Positions 30,488 through 40,922 of a DNA stretch of 64,000 nucleotides are shown here, one piece after another; position 1 is the first letter of the stretch; each line of letters starts with the position of its first letter. A model generated the notes under the pieces. That model did not search any database. It had not been told where the DNA came from and worked only from the letters and a program-made list of their open reading frames with translations. The DNA is from Pelobates cultripes (Eukaryota; Chordata; Amphibia; Anura; Pelobatidae). Location of the stretch: assembly GCA_933207985.1 (NCBI GenBank), contig OW240915.1:122136251-122200250 (forward strand). The letters run 5' to 3'. The translations under genes were made by a program, and so were the position numbers.

Positions 30488-31183
30488 TCAGCTCAGTGCA
30501 TCCTTCTCATCCTCTGCATTGGGAGGTCGTTGATCATGGCCTTCCTGTTGCTCAGAAGCAGCCGGTAAACATGCAGACTGTACCTCTGATGGATCACAAT
30601 TTTCGATGCGTTCAAGTATCTCCATCATTTCAGTTTTATCACAACTGTCAAGTTCCATCCCATCATCATTATCAGCATCATCATCAGCGATTGTCTCATC
30701 CACTCTGATTGAAATGTCACTGTAGTCGGGGTGTGTGTCAATGAGTTTTGATAGACCTGCTACTACATTTCTCATGTTGACATTGTGAAACAGCTGGTGG
30801 CCTTTGTAAGTCAGACGTCTTTTCAGCTTCACTCTGTGTAACTGGGATGTGCTGTGCGATCTTGGTAGAGTATTGACCGTGGTTTCCACCTCGGATGGCA
30901 CACACACTACAGCGCCATGTATAGCTGCCTGTCGACCTTTGGAAGGTGAGAGGATCTTGGCAAATGGCAGTATTTTGGCCAAAAGTTGTCTTTCCAGCAC
31001 ATTCAAATCACAGAGCTATGGGGCAATGGGTGCCAGCTCCATGTTGTTAGCCACAGCGATGGATGATTTGTGTCCTGCTTTTAAATTTGAATCACAGTTG
31101 TGACAAATCCATTCTTTGGTCCTTTCATCTGGCACAGTGCATTGTTCAGGGCCTTGACAGTGATTGTTGCACACATGGACATA
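30488..31183 (-). pseudogene. Helentron region upstream of Rep (DUF6570-like)
   Basis: Minus-strand reading shows NVLERQLLAKILPFAKI, SPSKGRQAAIHGAVV and VKLKRRLTYKGHQLF, the conserved run that precedes Rep in Helitron-class proteins, then an acidic linker (DDDADNDDGMELD). A TAG near 31018 breaks the link to the preceding WICHNCDSNLKAGHK-like Cys segment. The boundary at 31183 is the TA target of the inserted TIR element. The same protein context continues at 39076. Confidence 0.78.
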
Positions 31184-31504
31184 CCGTATTTATCGGCGTA
31201 AAGCACGCACTTTTTCTCCATGAAAATAGGGGAGAAATTGTGGGTGCGTGTTATACGCCGGCCCTTTAAATACTGCAGACGCCTGAGCGCTCTATCAAGA
31301 GCGCTCAGGCGGCTGCAGTTGGTACTCACCTTCCCTGTATCGTGGCCGAGCCGCTCTGCTGTCCGCGGAGGCCGGCCGGAGTGATAGGAAGGTGCACGCT
31401 CAGTGTGCACCTTCCTGTCAGTCCGACGGTACAGGAAACAGAAACTCCGCGGAACAGGAGTTTCTGTTTCCTGTTACCGAGTTACTGGCGCGAAACTCAC
31501 TGCG

Positions 31505-31636
31505 GACGGCAAGAAGCAAGGGTAAGAAGAGAGGGGAAAAGAAAGGGGGGGGTAGAAGAGGGGGAGTAAGAAAGGGGGGAAGGGGATAAGAAGAGAGGAG
31601 GGGGTAAGAAGAGGGGGGAGTAAGAAGAGGGGGGAG
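31505..31636 (+). repeat. Polypurine GGGAGTAAGAAG repeat, left part
   Basis: Degenerate repeats of gggggagtaagaagagg inside the TIR element. Element B inserted in this tract, duplicating GGGAG (31632-31636). The tract resumes at 38247. Confidence 0.88.
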
Positions 31637-32646
31637 TGTGGCAAACCTAGCCACTTGGACTATAACTGGACACTATGCCTTTAAGGGTTGCCTATAGGTC
31701 TGGAGAGATATGTGTTTTAACCTGTATGTGTCTGCTTCATGTATTCCCTGCATTACCTGTAATTATCTGTTCTGCCGTATGCAAATGGCGGTTTGTATGG
31801 GGATTCCCTTTCGTTTCACGAACGGCACTTTGGAGGGCACTTTCGTGAACCGAACGCAAAGACCCACAATAGCCCACACACTTAGAGGCGTGTGGCGCTA
31901 GTTAACCGATTGCAACAATGTTGCAATCGGTAATTAGAGGCTCTCCTGGGTGGCCGTCGTTCGACTACCGACCATGCGGCGGTCGGCCATCTTGGATCCT
32001 TTGTTCCCTCAGCGGGATTATGTCGTCGAGCGCCTGGTACTAAAAACGGCTACTCGACGGCACGAGCCCGCTGAGCCTCCAGGGCATTCGGGAGTTTCGG
32101 GACATTCGGTATTTTGTTCCCTACAAGCAATCGGTTCTTTTCATATGTTTTATACGAATTGTGGTTTTCGTGCGGCGTTCGGTTATTTTAGCTGGGATCT
32201 GAGCGGTAATCTCACGAATGATGCGCTCAGACCCCAGCTATCTACCGAATGTCCATTCGTGTAAATCCACTGTATATTCCCCAAGTTATGGATTTTTGTG
32301 TGAATTGTCGGTTCTGCTGCACGAGGGGATAATCCACTTAACGGTGCATTCTGGGAAGATGATCCCTCTCGTGCAGCGGTGCCTGATGGGAGAAATATGC
32401 TGTAATGTAAGTCCCCCATGTAGTCCCCTCTGGGAGTGCCCCTGGGGAGGGACTCAGGAAACCCCTTGCATGGGGACTTGTATAAATTGTCTTGCCGATT
32501 AAAAGGTTGTCAGTTGACTCTCAGAACTGTGTCTCGTCCGGTTACTGGGAGGTTGGGGATATTGCCTTATGGTTTTTCAGCGCTTGACTGTGGATTCGTT
32601 TCTGAACCAGCGGAATTCATGGATTTATAATTGGCGTTCCGCTACA
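31637..32646 (+). repeat. Element B 5' LTR
   Basis: 1010 bases. U3 contains the inverted repeat TAGCTGGGATCTGAGCG / CGCTCAGACCCCAGCTA (about 32191-32243), equivalent to the second hairpin of A, and GCTGCACGAGGG.../...CCCTCTCGTGCAGC (about 32312-32376). A TATAAAT lies at about 32471, downstream of a degenerate form of the GGGAG palindrome. Confidence 0.93.
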
Positions 32647-32769
32647 ATTGGTGGCAAGCGACGGGATCCAACTCTACAGCCGAATACAGCGCATTCGAAT
32701 GAAAGGAACAACCGAACGGAAAAGGGAAAGGCAATTCGTATGAAACAAGCAGACGAAAGCGAGCAGTGA

Positions 32770-34371
32770 ATGGGGACGGATTACACGGCGTTAAAGAGGC
32801 AGACGCTAAAGGAACTGCTGGAGGCTAGAGGAAAAAGTGCTAGCAACAAATCCAAAGCAGTACTTATTGTAGAGCTGATGGAAGGCGACCAAGCACACAG
32901 CAGCCCACCCCCTCCAGCCAGGGAGGAAACACCGTACCAGAGGGAACTGAGAACCCGGTTAGAATTTGTACCCCAGCCAGTACCCCTGGACATCTTGACC
33001 GTACGGATGGCCGACGTCCAGGACTACATTATGGCACAGCAACCGCAGGGGGCGCCCTCCAGGGCAGAATCCATCGCCAACTCATTCTGCACTCCAATAA
33101 AGCAGAAAATACCTTACCAGGCATTTAAAGCGTTCTGCGAGGAGAAGGATGAGATAGACGGATACCTGCAGGATTTCGAGAGGTTATGCAACCTACACGA
33201 GCTGGAGCCGGCAATGTGGGTACCCCTACTGGCAGGCAAGTTGGCGGGACGAGCAGCGGAGGCTTACCGCGCTGTGCCCAGAGAGGACAGCAAGGACTAT
33301 TTTAAAGTCAAAAGGGCAATTCTAGAAAGGTATGCCATAACCCCAGAGACATACCGGCGGAAATTTTGGGGATTGAAAAAGCCCGAAAGAGATTCTCACG
33401 CAGAATGGGCGCATAAGCTGGACCAAGCTTCACAAGGGTGGATTCAGGCAAGCCAAGCCACCACCATGGAGGAACTGCGCCAACTCATCTTGCTGGAGCA
33501 GTTCTTCAACGGTCTGTCACCAGAGGCACAGGAGTGGGTAAGGGACAGAAAACCTCTCACCCTCACAGCAGCCGCCCGATTGGCAGACGAACACTTTGAT
33601 GCCCGGAGGCACCACGGGCTCACCAACAGGGGTCCCCTGAGACCGCCAATACAACACCACCCGGCCATCTCCACACCTGCCAACGCTACTCCATTCCGGC
33701 CAGCACCAGGAAACCCCCCACCACCATCCCGCTACAATGGCAGGGCCAACATACAATGCCATACCTGCCGGCAGTGGGGGCATATGTCCCGGGAGTGCAC
33801 CCAGAATCGGAGCAGGCAGGCGTGGAACCAGGTACGGCAAAACTCCGCTCCAAGGGCGGCGGCCCATTTCTACCACACAGAACCTGACCACTCGGAGCTG
33901 GCAAGTCTACAAACCGAGGAACCATTGGGGGTTCTGTATGAAGTGATGTCTGTGCAAGCCATGGACAACCGGCAGCATCACCGCCAAGTTGTGTTTGTGG
34001 GAGGAAAAGAAGTGCAGGGGCTGAGGGACTCGGGAGCCACCTTGACCCTAGTGGCCCCACATTTAATTCCAGATGCGGCCCACACTGGCGGATCAGTGGC
34101 TGTCCGGGTAGCAGGGGGAGCCATGTACCGGTTACCCACGGCCAAGGTGCATTTGAACTGGGTTGCTGGGGAGGGGGTTGTGGAAGTGGCCATAATGAAG
34201 AAATTACCGGCAGATGTTGTGTTGGGGAATGACTTGGGCCAGATGACTTCTGCTTTTCTACCCCAGGCCCCTTCACAAGAGGCGCATCCGGTAACCACCC
34301 GGCAACAGGCTCGCACCACGGCATCCCCCACACACTCTGAGGCTCAGGTAAGAAACCATGACCCCCCTTGA
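32770..34371 (+). CDS. Element B Gag and protease
   Basis: 533 residues from the ATG at 32770. Gag resembles that of A in outline (N-terminal TLKELLEARGKSASNKSK, GYLQDFERLC, EWVRDRKPLTL), with one CCHC knuckle (CHTCRQWGHMSREC). The protease motif is GLRDSGATLTLV, with DSG in place of the DTG of A and D. The frame ends at TGA 34369-34371, while the downstream pol lies in the -1 frame. The heptamer C-CCC-CCT directly precedes the stop in the correct register for -1 slippage. Simple loss of one base would look the same. Confidence 0.88.
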   Translation: MGTDYTALKRQTLKELLEARGKSASNKSKAVLIVELMEGDQAHSSPPPPAREETPYQRELRTRLEFVPQPVPLDILTVRMADVQDYIMAQQPQGAPSRAESIANSFCTPIKQKIPYQAFKAFCEEKDEIDGYLQDFERLCNLHELEPAMWVPLLAGKLAGRAAEAYRAVPREDSKDYFKVKRAILERYAITPETYRRKFWGLKKPERDSHAEWAHKLDQASQGWIQASQATTMEELRQLILLEQFFNGLSPEAQEWVRDRKPLTLTAAARLADEHFDARRHHGLTNRGPLRPPIQHHPAISTPANATPFRPAPGNPPPPSRYNGRANIQCHTCRQWGHMSRECTQNRSRQAWNQVRQNSAPRAAAHFYHTEPDHSELASLQTEEPLGVLYEVMSVQAMDNRQHHRQVVFVGGKEVQGLRDSGATLTLVAPHLIPDAAHTGGSVAVRVAGGAMYRLPTAKVHLNWVAGEGVVEVAIMKKLPADVVLGNDLGQMTSAFLPQAPSQEAHPVTTRQQARTTASPTHSEAQVRNHDPP

Positions 34372-36266
34372 CAGACATGACTTGGGACACCCCAACCACT
34401 TTTGAAACCGAGGTTCAGACAGACCCCACACTGCAGGTGTTCCGAGATAGGGTAGACACGGACCAGGTGGGGTGGGAGGGAGAACGGTACGTTTGGGAAA
34501 ATAAGTTGCTGTACCGGGTGGCGGAAAGGGAAATAGGCAACTCTGTGACGCTCCAAACCAAGCAACTGGTAGTACCCCAGAAGTATAGGCAGGAGTTACT
34601 TAGAATAGCTCACGACATCCCCCTGTCCGGCCATTTAGGGATGACCCGGACCCGGTATCGCTTAACGCACGCTTTCTTCTGGCCCGGGATTTCTAAAGAC
34701 GTGAGGCAATATTGTACCTCCTGTGATGTGTGTCAGAGGGTAGGCAAGAGGGGGGATCGCCACAAGGCCAAGCTATGTCCCCTACCCATAATTGAGGAAC
34801 CGTTCAGCCGTGTGGCTGTAGATATAGTGGGGCCACTACCAAAGCCCAGCCCCTCTGGGAAACGGTATATCCTGACCGTGGTGGATTACGCCACCCGGTA
34901 CCCCGAAGCGATTGCCCTAACCAATATCCACGCTGAGACCGTAGCCGAAGCTTTGATGAAAATATTTTCCCGAGTAGGGTTCCCACAGGAAATGGTCTCC
35001 GATAGGGGGACCCAATTCACGGCTGAGGTTACTCAGCAGTTATGGAGGATATGTGGCATTAAGCCAATCATTAACTCCGCCTACCACCCGCAATCCAATG
35101 GATTATGTGAGAGGTTCAACGGTACCCTAAAACAGATGCTCCGGACATTCGGAGAGACCCATAAGGACTGGGAACGATTCCTTCCCCATCTGTTGTTCGC
35201 TTACCGAGAGGTACCCCAAGAGTCTACCGGGTTCTCCCCATTTGAACTGTTGTTTGGGAGAAGGGTCCGGGGACCGTTGGATCTCATTAGAGAACATTGG
35301 GAGGGGGAGAGTAGCGCAGATGGGACCCCTATTGTACCATACGTGCTGGCGTTCCGGGATCGCCTGGAGGAATTGACCCAGGCAGTACGCACAAACCTCC
35401 AGGCCGCCCAGCAACGACAGCGTCGTTGGTATGACAGGGGGGCCAGAGACCGTAGTTTTCAAGTGGGACAGAAGGTGTTAATCCTCAAACCTGTCCGCAC
35501 CGATAAACTGCAGGCCGTCTGGCAGGGCCCATACCAGGTGGTAGAGCAGATATGCGACACCACCTATGTGATCGGCCCATGCTCCGGAGTAGGGAAGAGA
35601 CGCATGCTCCATGTGAACATGCTCAAACCCTACCACGAGCGAACTGAGGACGTGGCAGCTATCTGCACGCCCGCCTCAGAAGATCAGGAGAACTTGCCTC
35701 TCCCAGATCTATTAGAGCAGGAGGAACAGAAGGAACCCTCCCAGGGGGTTCAGCTGGGGGAGCGGCTAAGTCCTCAAGAGCGTATCCAGGTACAAGCACT
35801 GATAGCGACAAAGGGTGCCACCTTTTCTAACTTACCTGGGTACACTCCACTAGCCACTCACCGAGTAGAGACCCCGGGACAGCTTCCCATGCGACAAACC
35901 CCATATCGGATTCCTGAATCCGTGCGGGAACATATGAGGAAAGAGATTGAGGAGATGTTGCAGTTGGGGGTTATCGAACACTCCGATAGCCCCTGGGCAT
36001 CGCCAGTAGTCCTGGTTCCCAAGAAAGATGGTACCACCCGGTTCTGCGTGGACTACCGGAGGTTGAACGACAAAACCGTGTCGGACGCTTACCCGATGCC
36101 TCGGATAGACGAACTGCTAGATAGGATGGCCAGGGGTCAGTATCTCACTACAATAGATCTGTGTAAGGGATACTGGCAAATTCCACTAGCCGAGGACGCC
36201 ATCCCCAAGTCGGCGTTTGTCACCCCGTTTGGCTTGTACAATTTCGAGTCATGCCATTCGGGATGA
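34368..36266 (+). pseudogene. Element B integrase and first part of reverse transcriptase
   Basis: Integrase zinc region (HDIPLSGHL ... CTSCDVCQRVGK), then the catalytic motifs VAVDIVGPL, MVSDRGTQFTA and NGLCERFNGTLK (D,D35E), a GPY-type WQGPYQV, and the reverse transcriptase N-terminal motifs [20 protein letters not shown] and TTIDLCKGYWQIPL. The frame is lost near 36238, where A reads ttgtaccagttt-like sequence and B has one base fewer (ttgtacaattt). Confidence 0.9.
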
Positions 36267-37156
36267 AGAACGCCCCCGTGACATTTCAGCGGATGGTGGA
36301 TCGGCTACTGGACGGGTTCCAGGATTATGCGTGTGCATACCTGGACAATATTGCCATCTACAGTCAGACCTGGTCGGATCACCTACAACACATAGGGGCT
36401 GTAATAGATCGGATCCGGGAGGCAGGGCTTACCTTGAAACCCAGCAAATGCCACATAGGGATGGCAGAGGTCCAGTACTTAGGACACCGGGTTGGTAGCG
36501 GGCAACAGAAGCCTGAACCCGCAAAGATTGAAGCTGTAGCCCAGTGGCCTACCCCTAGGACCAAAACCCAAGTCCTTGCTTTCCTAGGTACCGCAGGGTA
36601 TTACAGGAAATTTGTGCCCAATTACAGTGCCCTCGCCAAACCCCTGACTGACTTGACGAAGAAAAACCTGCCCTGGCAGGTCATCTGGGCCCCAGAGTGT
36701 GAACAGGCATTCAACCAACTGAAGACGGCTCTGACCAATGCCCCTGTACTGGCTGCTCCCGATCCAACTAAACGTTTTCTTGTCCACACAGACGCCTCCA
36801 TGTTTGGATTGGGAGCAGTATTAAGCCAGGTCGGAGCCGATGGCGGAGAACACCCCGTAGCATATTTGAGTCGAAAACTGTTACCTCGAGAAGTGAGCTA
36901 CGCCGCCATAGAAAAAGAATGCCTGGCCGTGGTGTGGGCCCTGAAAAAGTTACAGCCCTATCTCTATGGGCAACCCTTTTCTTTGCTCACAGATCACAAC
37001 CCGTTGGTATGGCTAAACCGTGTGGCTGGAGACAATGCCAGGCTGCTGCGCTGGAGTTTGGCGCTGCAGCCCTTTGACTTTACGATCCATTATCGCCCAG
37101 GGAAACAGAACGGTAACGCCGACGGGTTATCTAGACAAACAGACCTGGAGAAGTGA
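36251..37156 (+). pseudogene. Element B reverse transcriptase C-terminal part and RNase H
   Basis: Continues one frame away from the preceding piece. The polymerase active site reads YLDN (36338-36349) instead of YLDD. The second catalytic aspartate codon GAY has become AAT, so the enzyme would be dead even without the frameshift. RNase H motifs FLVHTDASMFGLG and TDHNPLVWLNRV and the end NADGLSRQTD are present. Confidence 0.9.
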
Positions 37157-37237
37157 TCTGTGAGCGCTCCTCCGGACATCCCCAAGCCGATCCGTTGGGA
37201 TCAGACTGTGTATGCCGGCTTGGTTCTGGGGGAGCAT

Positions 37238-38246
37238 TGTGGCAAACCTAGCCACTTGGACTATAACTGGACACTATGCCTTTAAGGGTTGCCTATAGGT
37301 CTGGAGAGATATGCGTTTTAACCTGTATGTGTCTGCTTCATGTATTCCCTGCATTACCTGTAATTATCTGTTCCGCCGAATGCAAATGGCGGTTTGTATG
37401 GGGATTCCCTTTCGTTTCACGAACGGCACTTTGGAGGGCCGTTCGTGAACCGAACGCAAAGACCCACAATAGCCCACACACTTAGAGGCGTGTGGCGCTA
37501 GTTAACCGATTGCAACAATGTTGCAATCGGTAATTAGAGGCTCTCCTGGGTGGCCGTCGTTCGACTACCGACCATGCGGCGGTCGGCCATCTTGGATCCT
37601 TTGTTCCCTCAGCGGGATTATGTCGTTGAGCGCCTGGTACTAAAAACGGCTACTCGATGGCACGAGCCCGCTGAGCCTCCAGGGCGTTCGGGAGTTTCGG
37701 GACATTCGGTATTTTGTTCCCTACAAGCAATCGGTTCTTTTCATATGTTTTATACGAATTGTGTTTTTCGTGCGGCGTTCGGTTATTTTAGCTGGGATCT
37801 GAGCGGTAATCTCACGAATGATGCGCTCAGACCCCAGCTATCTACCGAACGTCCATTCGTGTAAATCCACTGTATATTCCCCAAGTTATGGATTTTTGTG
37901 TGAATTGTCGGTTCTGCTGCACGAGGGGATAATCCACTTAACGGTGCATTCTGGGAAGATGATCCCTCTCGTGCAGCGGTGCCTGATGGGAGAAATATGC
38001 TGTAATGTAAGTCCCCCATGTAGTCCCCTCTGGGAGTGCCCCTGGGGAGGGACTCAGGAAACCCCTTGCATGGGGACTTGTATAAATTGTCTTGCCGATT
38101 AAAAGGTTGTCAGTTGACTCTCAGAACTGTGTCTCGTCTGGTTACTGGGAGGTTGGGGATATTGCCTTATGGTTTTTCAGCGCTTGACTGTGGATTCGTT
38201 TCTGAACCAGCGGAATTCGTGGATTTATAATTGGCGTTCCGCTACA
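37238..38246 (+). repeat. Element B 3' LTR
   Basis: Differs from the 5' copy at about a dozen places, for example gagatatgYgtttt, cactttcgtg versus ccgttcgtg, and accgaaYgtcc. Followed by GGGAG and the resumed purine tract. Confidence 0.93.
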
Positions 38247-38495
38247 GGGAGTAAGAAAGGGGGGGAGGGTAAGAAGAGGGGAGGGGGTAAGAAGGGGGGG
38301 GGGAAGAGGGGAGGGAGTAAGAAGAGGGAAGTAGAAAGAGAAGAGGGGAAGCAAGAAAAGAGTAAGGAAGAGGGGGAGGGGGAAGTAAGAAAGGGGGTAA
38401 GTAAGAAGAGGGGGAGGGGGAGTAAGAAAGGGGGAGTAAGAAAGGGGGTAAGAAGAGGGGGAGGGGGAGTAAGAGGGGGAAGGGGAAAAGAAGTT
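38247..38495 (+). repeat. Polypurine GGGAGTAAGAAG repeat, right part
   Basis: About 20 imperfect units of gggggagtaagaaag/gaagaggggg. It is continuous with 31505-31636 across element B. Plus-strand purine bias is nearly total. Confidence 0.9.
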
Positions 38496-38508
38496 CTTTA
38501 TTTGAAAT

Positions 38509-38994
38509 TTAAAGGACCACTCTAGGCACCCAGACCACTTCAGCTTTATGAAGTGGTCTGGGTGCCAGGTCCCTCTAGGATTAACCCTTTTTTTAATAAA
38601 CATAGCAGTTTCGGAGAAACTGCTATGTTTATACTGAGGGTTAATCCAGTCTCCAGAGCCTCTAGTGGCTGTCTCATTGACAGCCGCTAGAGGCGCTTGC
38701 ATGCTTCTCACTGTGAAAATCACAGTGAGAGCACGCAAGCGTCCATAGCAAAGCATTGTAAATGCTTTCCTATGCGACCGGCTGAATGCGCGCGCGGCTC
38801 CTGCCGATGACGTCGCGAGCAAGGAGGAGAGGAGGAGTACAGCTCCCTGCCCGGCGCTGGAGAAAGGTAAGTGTTTAACCCCTTCCTCTCTCCAGAGCCC
38901 GGCGGGAGGGGGTCCCTGAGGGTGGGGGTACCCTCAGGGCACTATAGTGCCAGGAAAACAAGTATGTTTTCCTGGCACTAAAGTGGTCCTTTAA
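38509..38994. mobile_element. T2-type MITE, second copy
   Basis: Left end TTAAAGGACCACTCTAGGCA, right end GGCACTAAAGTGGTCCTTTAA; both include TTAA and are inverted repeats. Inside are GACCACTTC...GAAGTGGTC (38532-38567), AACATAGCAGTTTC/GAAACTGCTATGTT and CCTCTAGTGGCTGTC/GACAGCCGCTAGAGG hairpins, as in the copy at 607-1075 in the other orientation. It lies within the TIR element. Confidence 0.82.
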
Positions 38995-39075
38995 GGTTTT
39001 TTTCCCTGAAATTTCCCTCTTAAAATGAGGTGCGTGTTATACGCCGGTGCGTGTTATACGCCGATAAATACTGTA

Positions 39076-39273
39076 TTTCCCTGTGAAACAGGCAGCAACA
39101 ATGTGTAGATTCTTCTTGTAATTGCTGTGAATGCAATGTTTCACTTGGTTAGGGAAAAGGGTGCAATGACACATCGTGCACACAGAAGTTGGCCCAGCTT
39201 TAATGCATTCATGGAAAGTCGATATAGCTGTCTGCATTAGGCTGTTGTCCACTGGTTGACTGCATTCCCGCAT
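39076..39273 (-). pseudogene. Helentron Cys-rich segment
   Basis: Reading leftward, CTMCHCTLFPNQVKHC and NLHIVAACFTGK form a Cys/His cluster that joins, across the TIR element, to CNNHC and WICHNCD motifs at 31183 and beyond. A zinc-binding region at this place precedes the Rep domain in Helitron-class proteins. Confidence 0.65.
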
Positions 39274-39429
39274 GACATTTGTGCATCATCTGTATTTCAT
39301 TCTTTTTTGAAGGCACATTGCATTTTATGGGTTATGCGAAAATCTGCTTGAGTGTGGCGCTTCATTTTCATGTAACATATGCAATGGTGCAAGTGACGTT
39401 TTCTGAAAGCAGGATCATTATGATATTTT

Positions 39430-39860
39430 CTGGTGATGTATTGCTTCTGCTTCACGTTGAAATCGGCATTTGTCGCATATTTTCTGCTGATGCATTGCTT
39501 ATTCTTTAAGTTAAAATTGGCACCTGTCGCATATTTGCTGGTTGTGTATTGCTTCTGCTTTAACTTGAAACCTGTATCTGTTGCATATTTTCAGGTGATG
39601 TATTGCTTCTGCTTCAAGTTGAAATAAGCATCTGTCGCATACTTGCTGGTTATATATTGCTTCTGCTTCAAGTTGAAATGGGCATCTGTCGCATATTTGC
39701 GAATGATGTATTGCTTCTGCTTCAACTTAAAATCAGCATCTGCTCTGTATCGGCTGGTGATGTATATCCTCTTCTTATTGGTGACAGACATCTTTGTAGA
39801 CTTGAAGCCACGCCTTCTTTCATTTCTGTGTCTTGTCTTTTTGTCATCGCTGTGCATTTA
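39430..39860 (-). pseudogene. Helentron N-terminal repeat region
   Basis: On the minus strand the frame from 39857 encodes a basic start (DDKKTRHRNERRRGFKSTK), then 54-base / 18-residue repeats N-L-K-Q-K-Q-Y-I-T-S-K-Y-A-T-D-A-Y-F. Three are clear and further, frame-broken units extend to about 39430. Similar Lys/Tyr-rich repeats stand at this position in other Helitron-class proteins. DNA or RNA binding is possible but unproven. Confidence 0.7.
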
Positions 39861-39977
39861 ATTTGGAAAATGCCTTACTGTCCTTCCATATGCCCTGTGA
39901 GGATTTTGCATCAAGTGACCATGGAGAATGCTTGCTGGCTGGAAATCCAGTGTGTGTTGCATCTTTGGTCATCTGTG

Positions 39978-40922
39978 TCACTTTGTTCTCCACATGCTTT
40001 CCATTATGTGGTTTGTCAGATTGCACCGGTGGGGACAGCAAACCATCTGACAGACGTCTTGCACAATGAAATGAAATGCACAATGAAATGAGACTGGCAT
40101 GAAGTCATACTGCAGTCCATCAATAGGGCCTCTGGTGTGCTTAAGGAGCAATTCATACAACTTATAAATCCTTGCCCCCATATCACTCAAATGTGTAAAA
40201 GTGATCATAACAGCTTTTCCTTTCCCAGTGGCAGGAAGTCCATCCTTATTTCGACTATAAGAATAAAACAGTCCATATCTCCCAGACTTGTCTCTGAACA
40301 ATGCAATATGGAACAACTATAAAAAGTGCATGTGTAACATCTGCATTGAGGCACTGAAGTCTTGTGGAGAGGTCAACAAATCAACCTTTGTTGTCACCGT
40401 CTACCGTGGCTCTCACACATCCCGATAACACTGGAGATTTAACAACTCATACTCATATTTGTCAGTGTTGACTCTGAGGAGCACTTCTTCCATTGTCAAG
40501 TGTTGGTGCTGATAGACATTTCTTTGTTTTACCGGTTTTATTGTTGTGCCATACAAGCTGTTGTCCTTCTTCAGTATTTGATCAAGATCATCCTTCCTCA
40601 CATCATCAAGTTCACTGTGGTATGACAAAAATGTCAGAGCCATGCATGTACACTGTTTGTTCCTTAACCTTCCATAGCCATGATGACCCTGATGAAATGA
40701 TGCCTGCACAGATATCTCACTTGTTACAGATGGTTCTTGCATGCCATGGTTTTCAGAAGTGCCCATCACACTGTCACTGTGCTCTTGAACTTGGCACTGA
40801 GTTGAACATGGGAATGACACCACAGAGAGAACATATCTGAAGCATATCAGACTGGTCCCACCCATACGGGCAGTCCAGATCCGAAATGCCAGCAAGTTCT
40901 CTCTGCAAGAGAGATACAGCAA
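39978..40922 (-). pseudogene. Helentron OTU-like cysteine protease domain, degraded
   Basis: The part at 40922-40413 carries GYGRLRNKQCTCMALTFL, matching the active-site Cys segment of the OTU-like protease domain found at the N terminus of vertebrate Helentrons. The later part (40316-39978) reads GLFYSYSRNKDGLP, where that family typically has a D-S-H-S/A-R-N/D sequence holding the catalytic His. Here His appears replaced by Tyr. Several stops separate the pieces. The family call rests on these two motifs. Confidence 0.62.

Larger units (their letters stand above)
31637..38246 (+). mobile_element. Element B: Gmr1-like LTR retrotransposon, recently inserted but frameshifted
   Basis: 6610 bases. 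LTRs at 31637-32646 and 37238-38246 begin TGTGGCAAACC and end TCCGCTACA. The duplication GGGAG lies at 31632-31636 and 38247-38251. The LTRs differ at about a dozen sites by eye (roughly 1.2%). Its LTR and proteins differ clearly from those of A, so it is a separate family with the same integrase-before-RT order. Primer-binding site at 32649-32667. Purine-rich tract just before 37238. Two frame breaks and a changed catalytic residue make it inactive. Confidence 0.94.
31184..39073. mobile_element. TA-flanked terminal-inverted-repeat element, carrying element B and a MITE
   Basis: The left end CCGTATTTATCGGCGTA(A) and right end TACGCCGATAAATACTG are inverted repeats, and each continues into GCACGCAC / GTGCGTG(T). 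TA dinucleotides flank both (31182-31183, 39074-39075), suggesting Tc1/mariner-type integration. On the right the gtgcgtgttatacgccg end motif is present twice in tandem. Inner hairpins include CGCCTGAGCGCTCT/AGAGCGCTCAGGCG near 31280 and GGAAGGTGCAC/GTGCACCTTCC near 31390. There is no transposase. It interrupts the Helentron upstream of Rep. Confidence 0.72.

Noticed and set aside
38142..38822. A 226-codon minus-strand frame across the purine tract
   Set aside because: Ser/Pro/Leu-rich translation of a pyrimidine repeat joined to LTR and MITE sequence. No conserved content.
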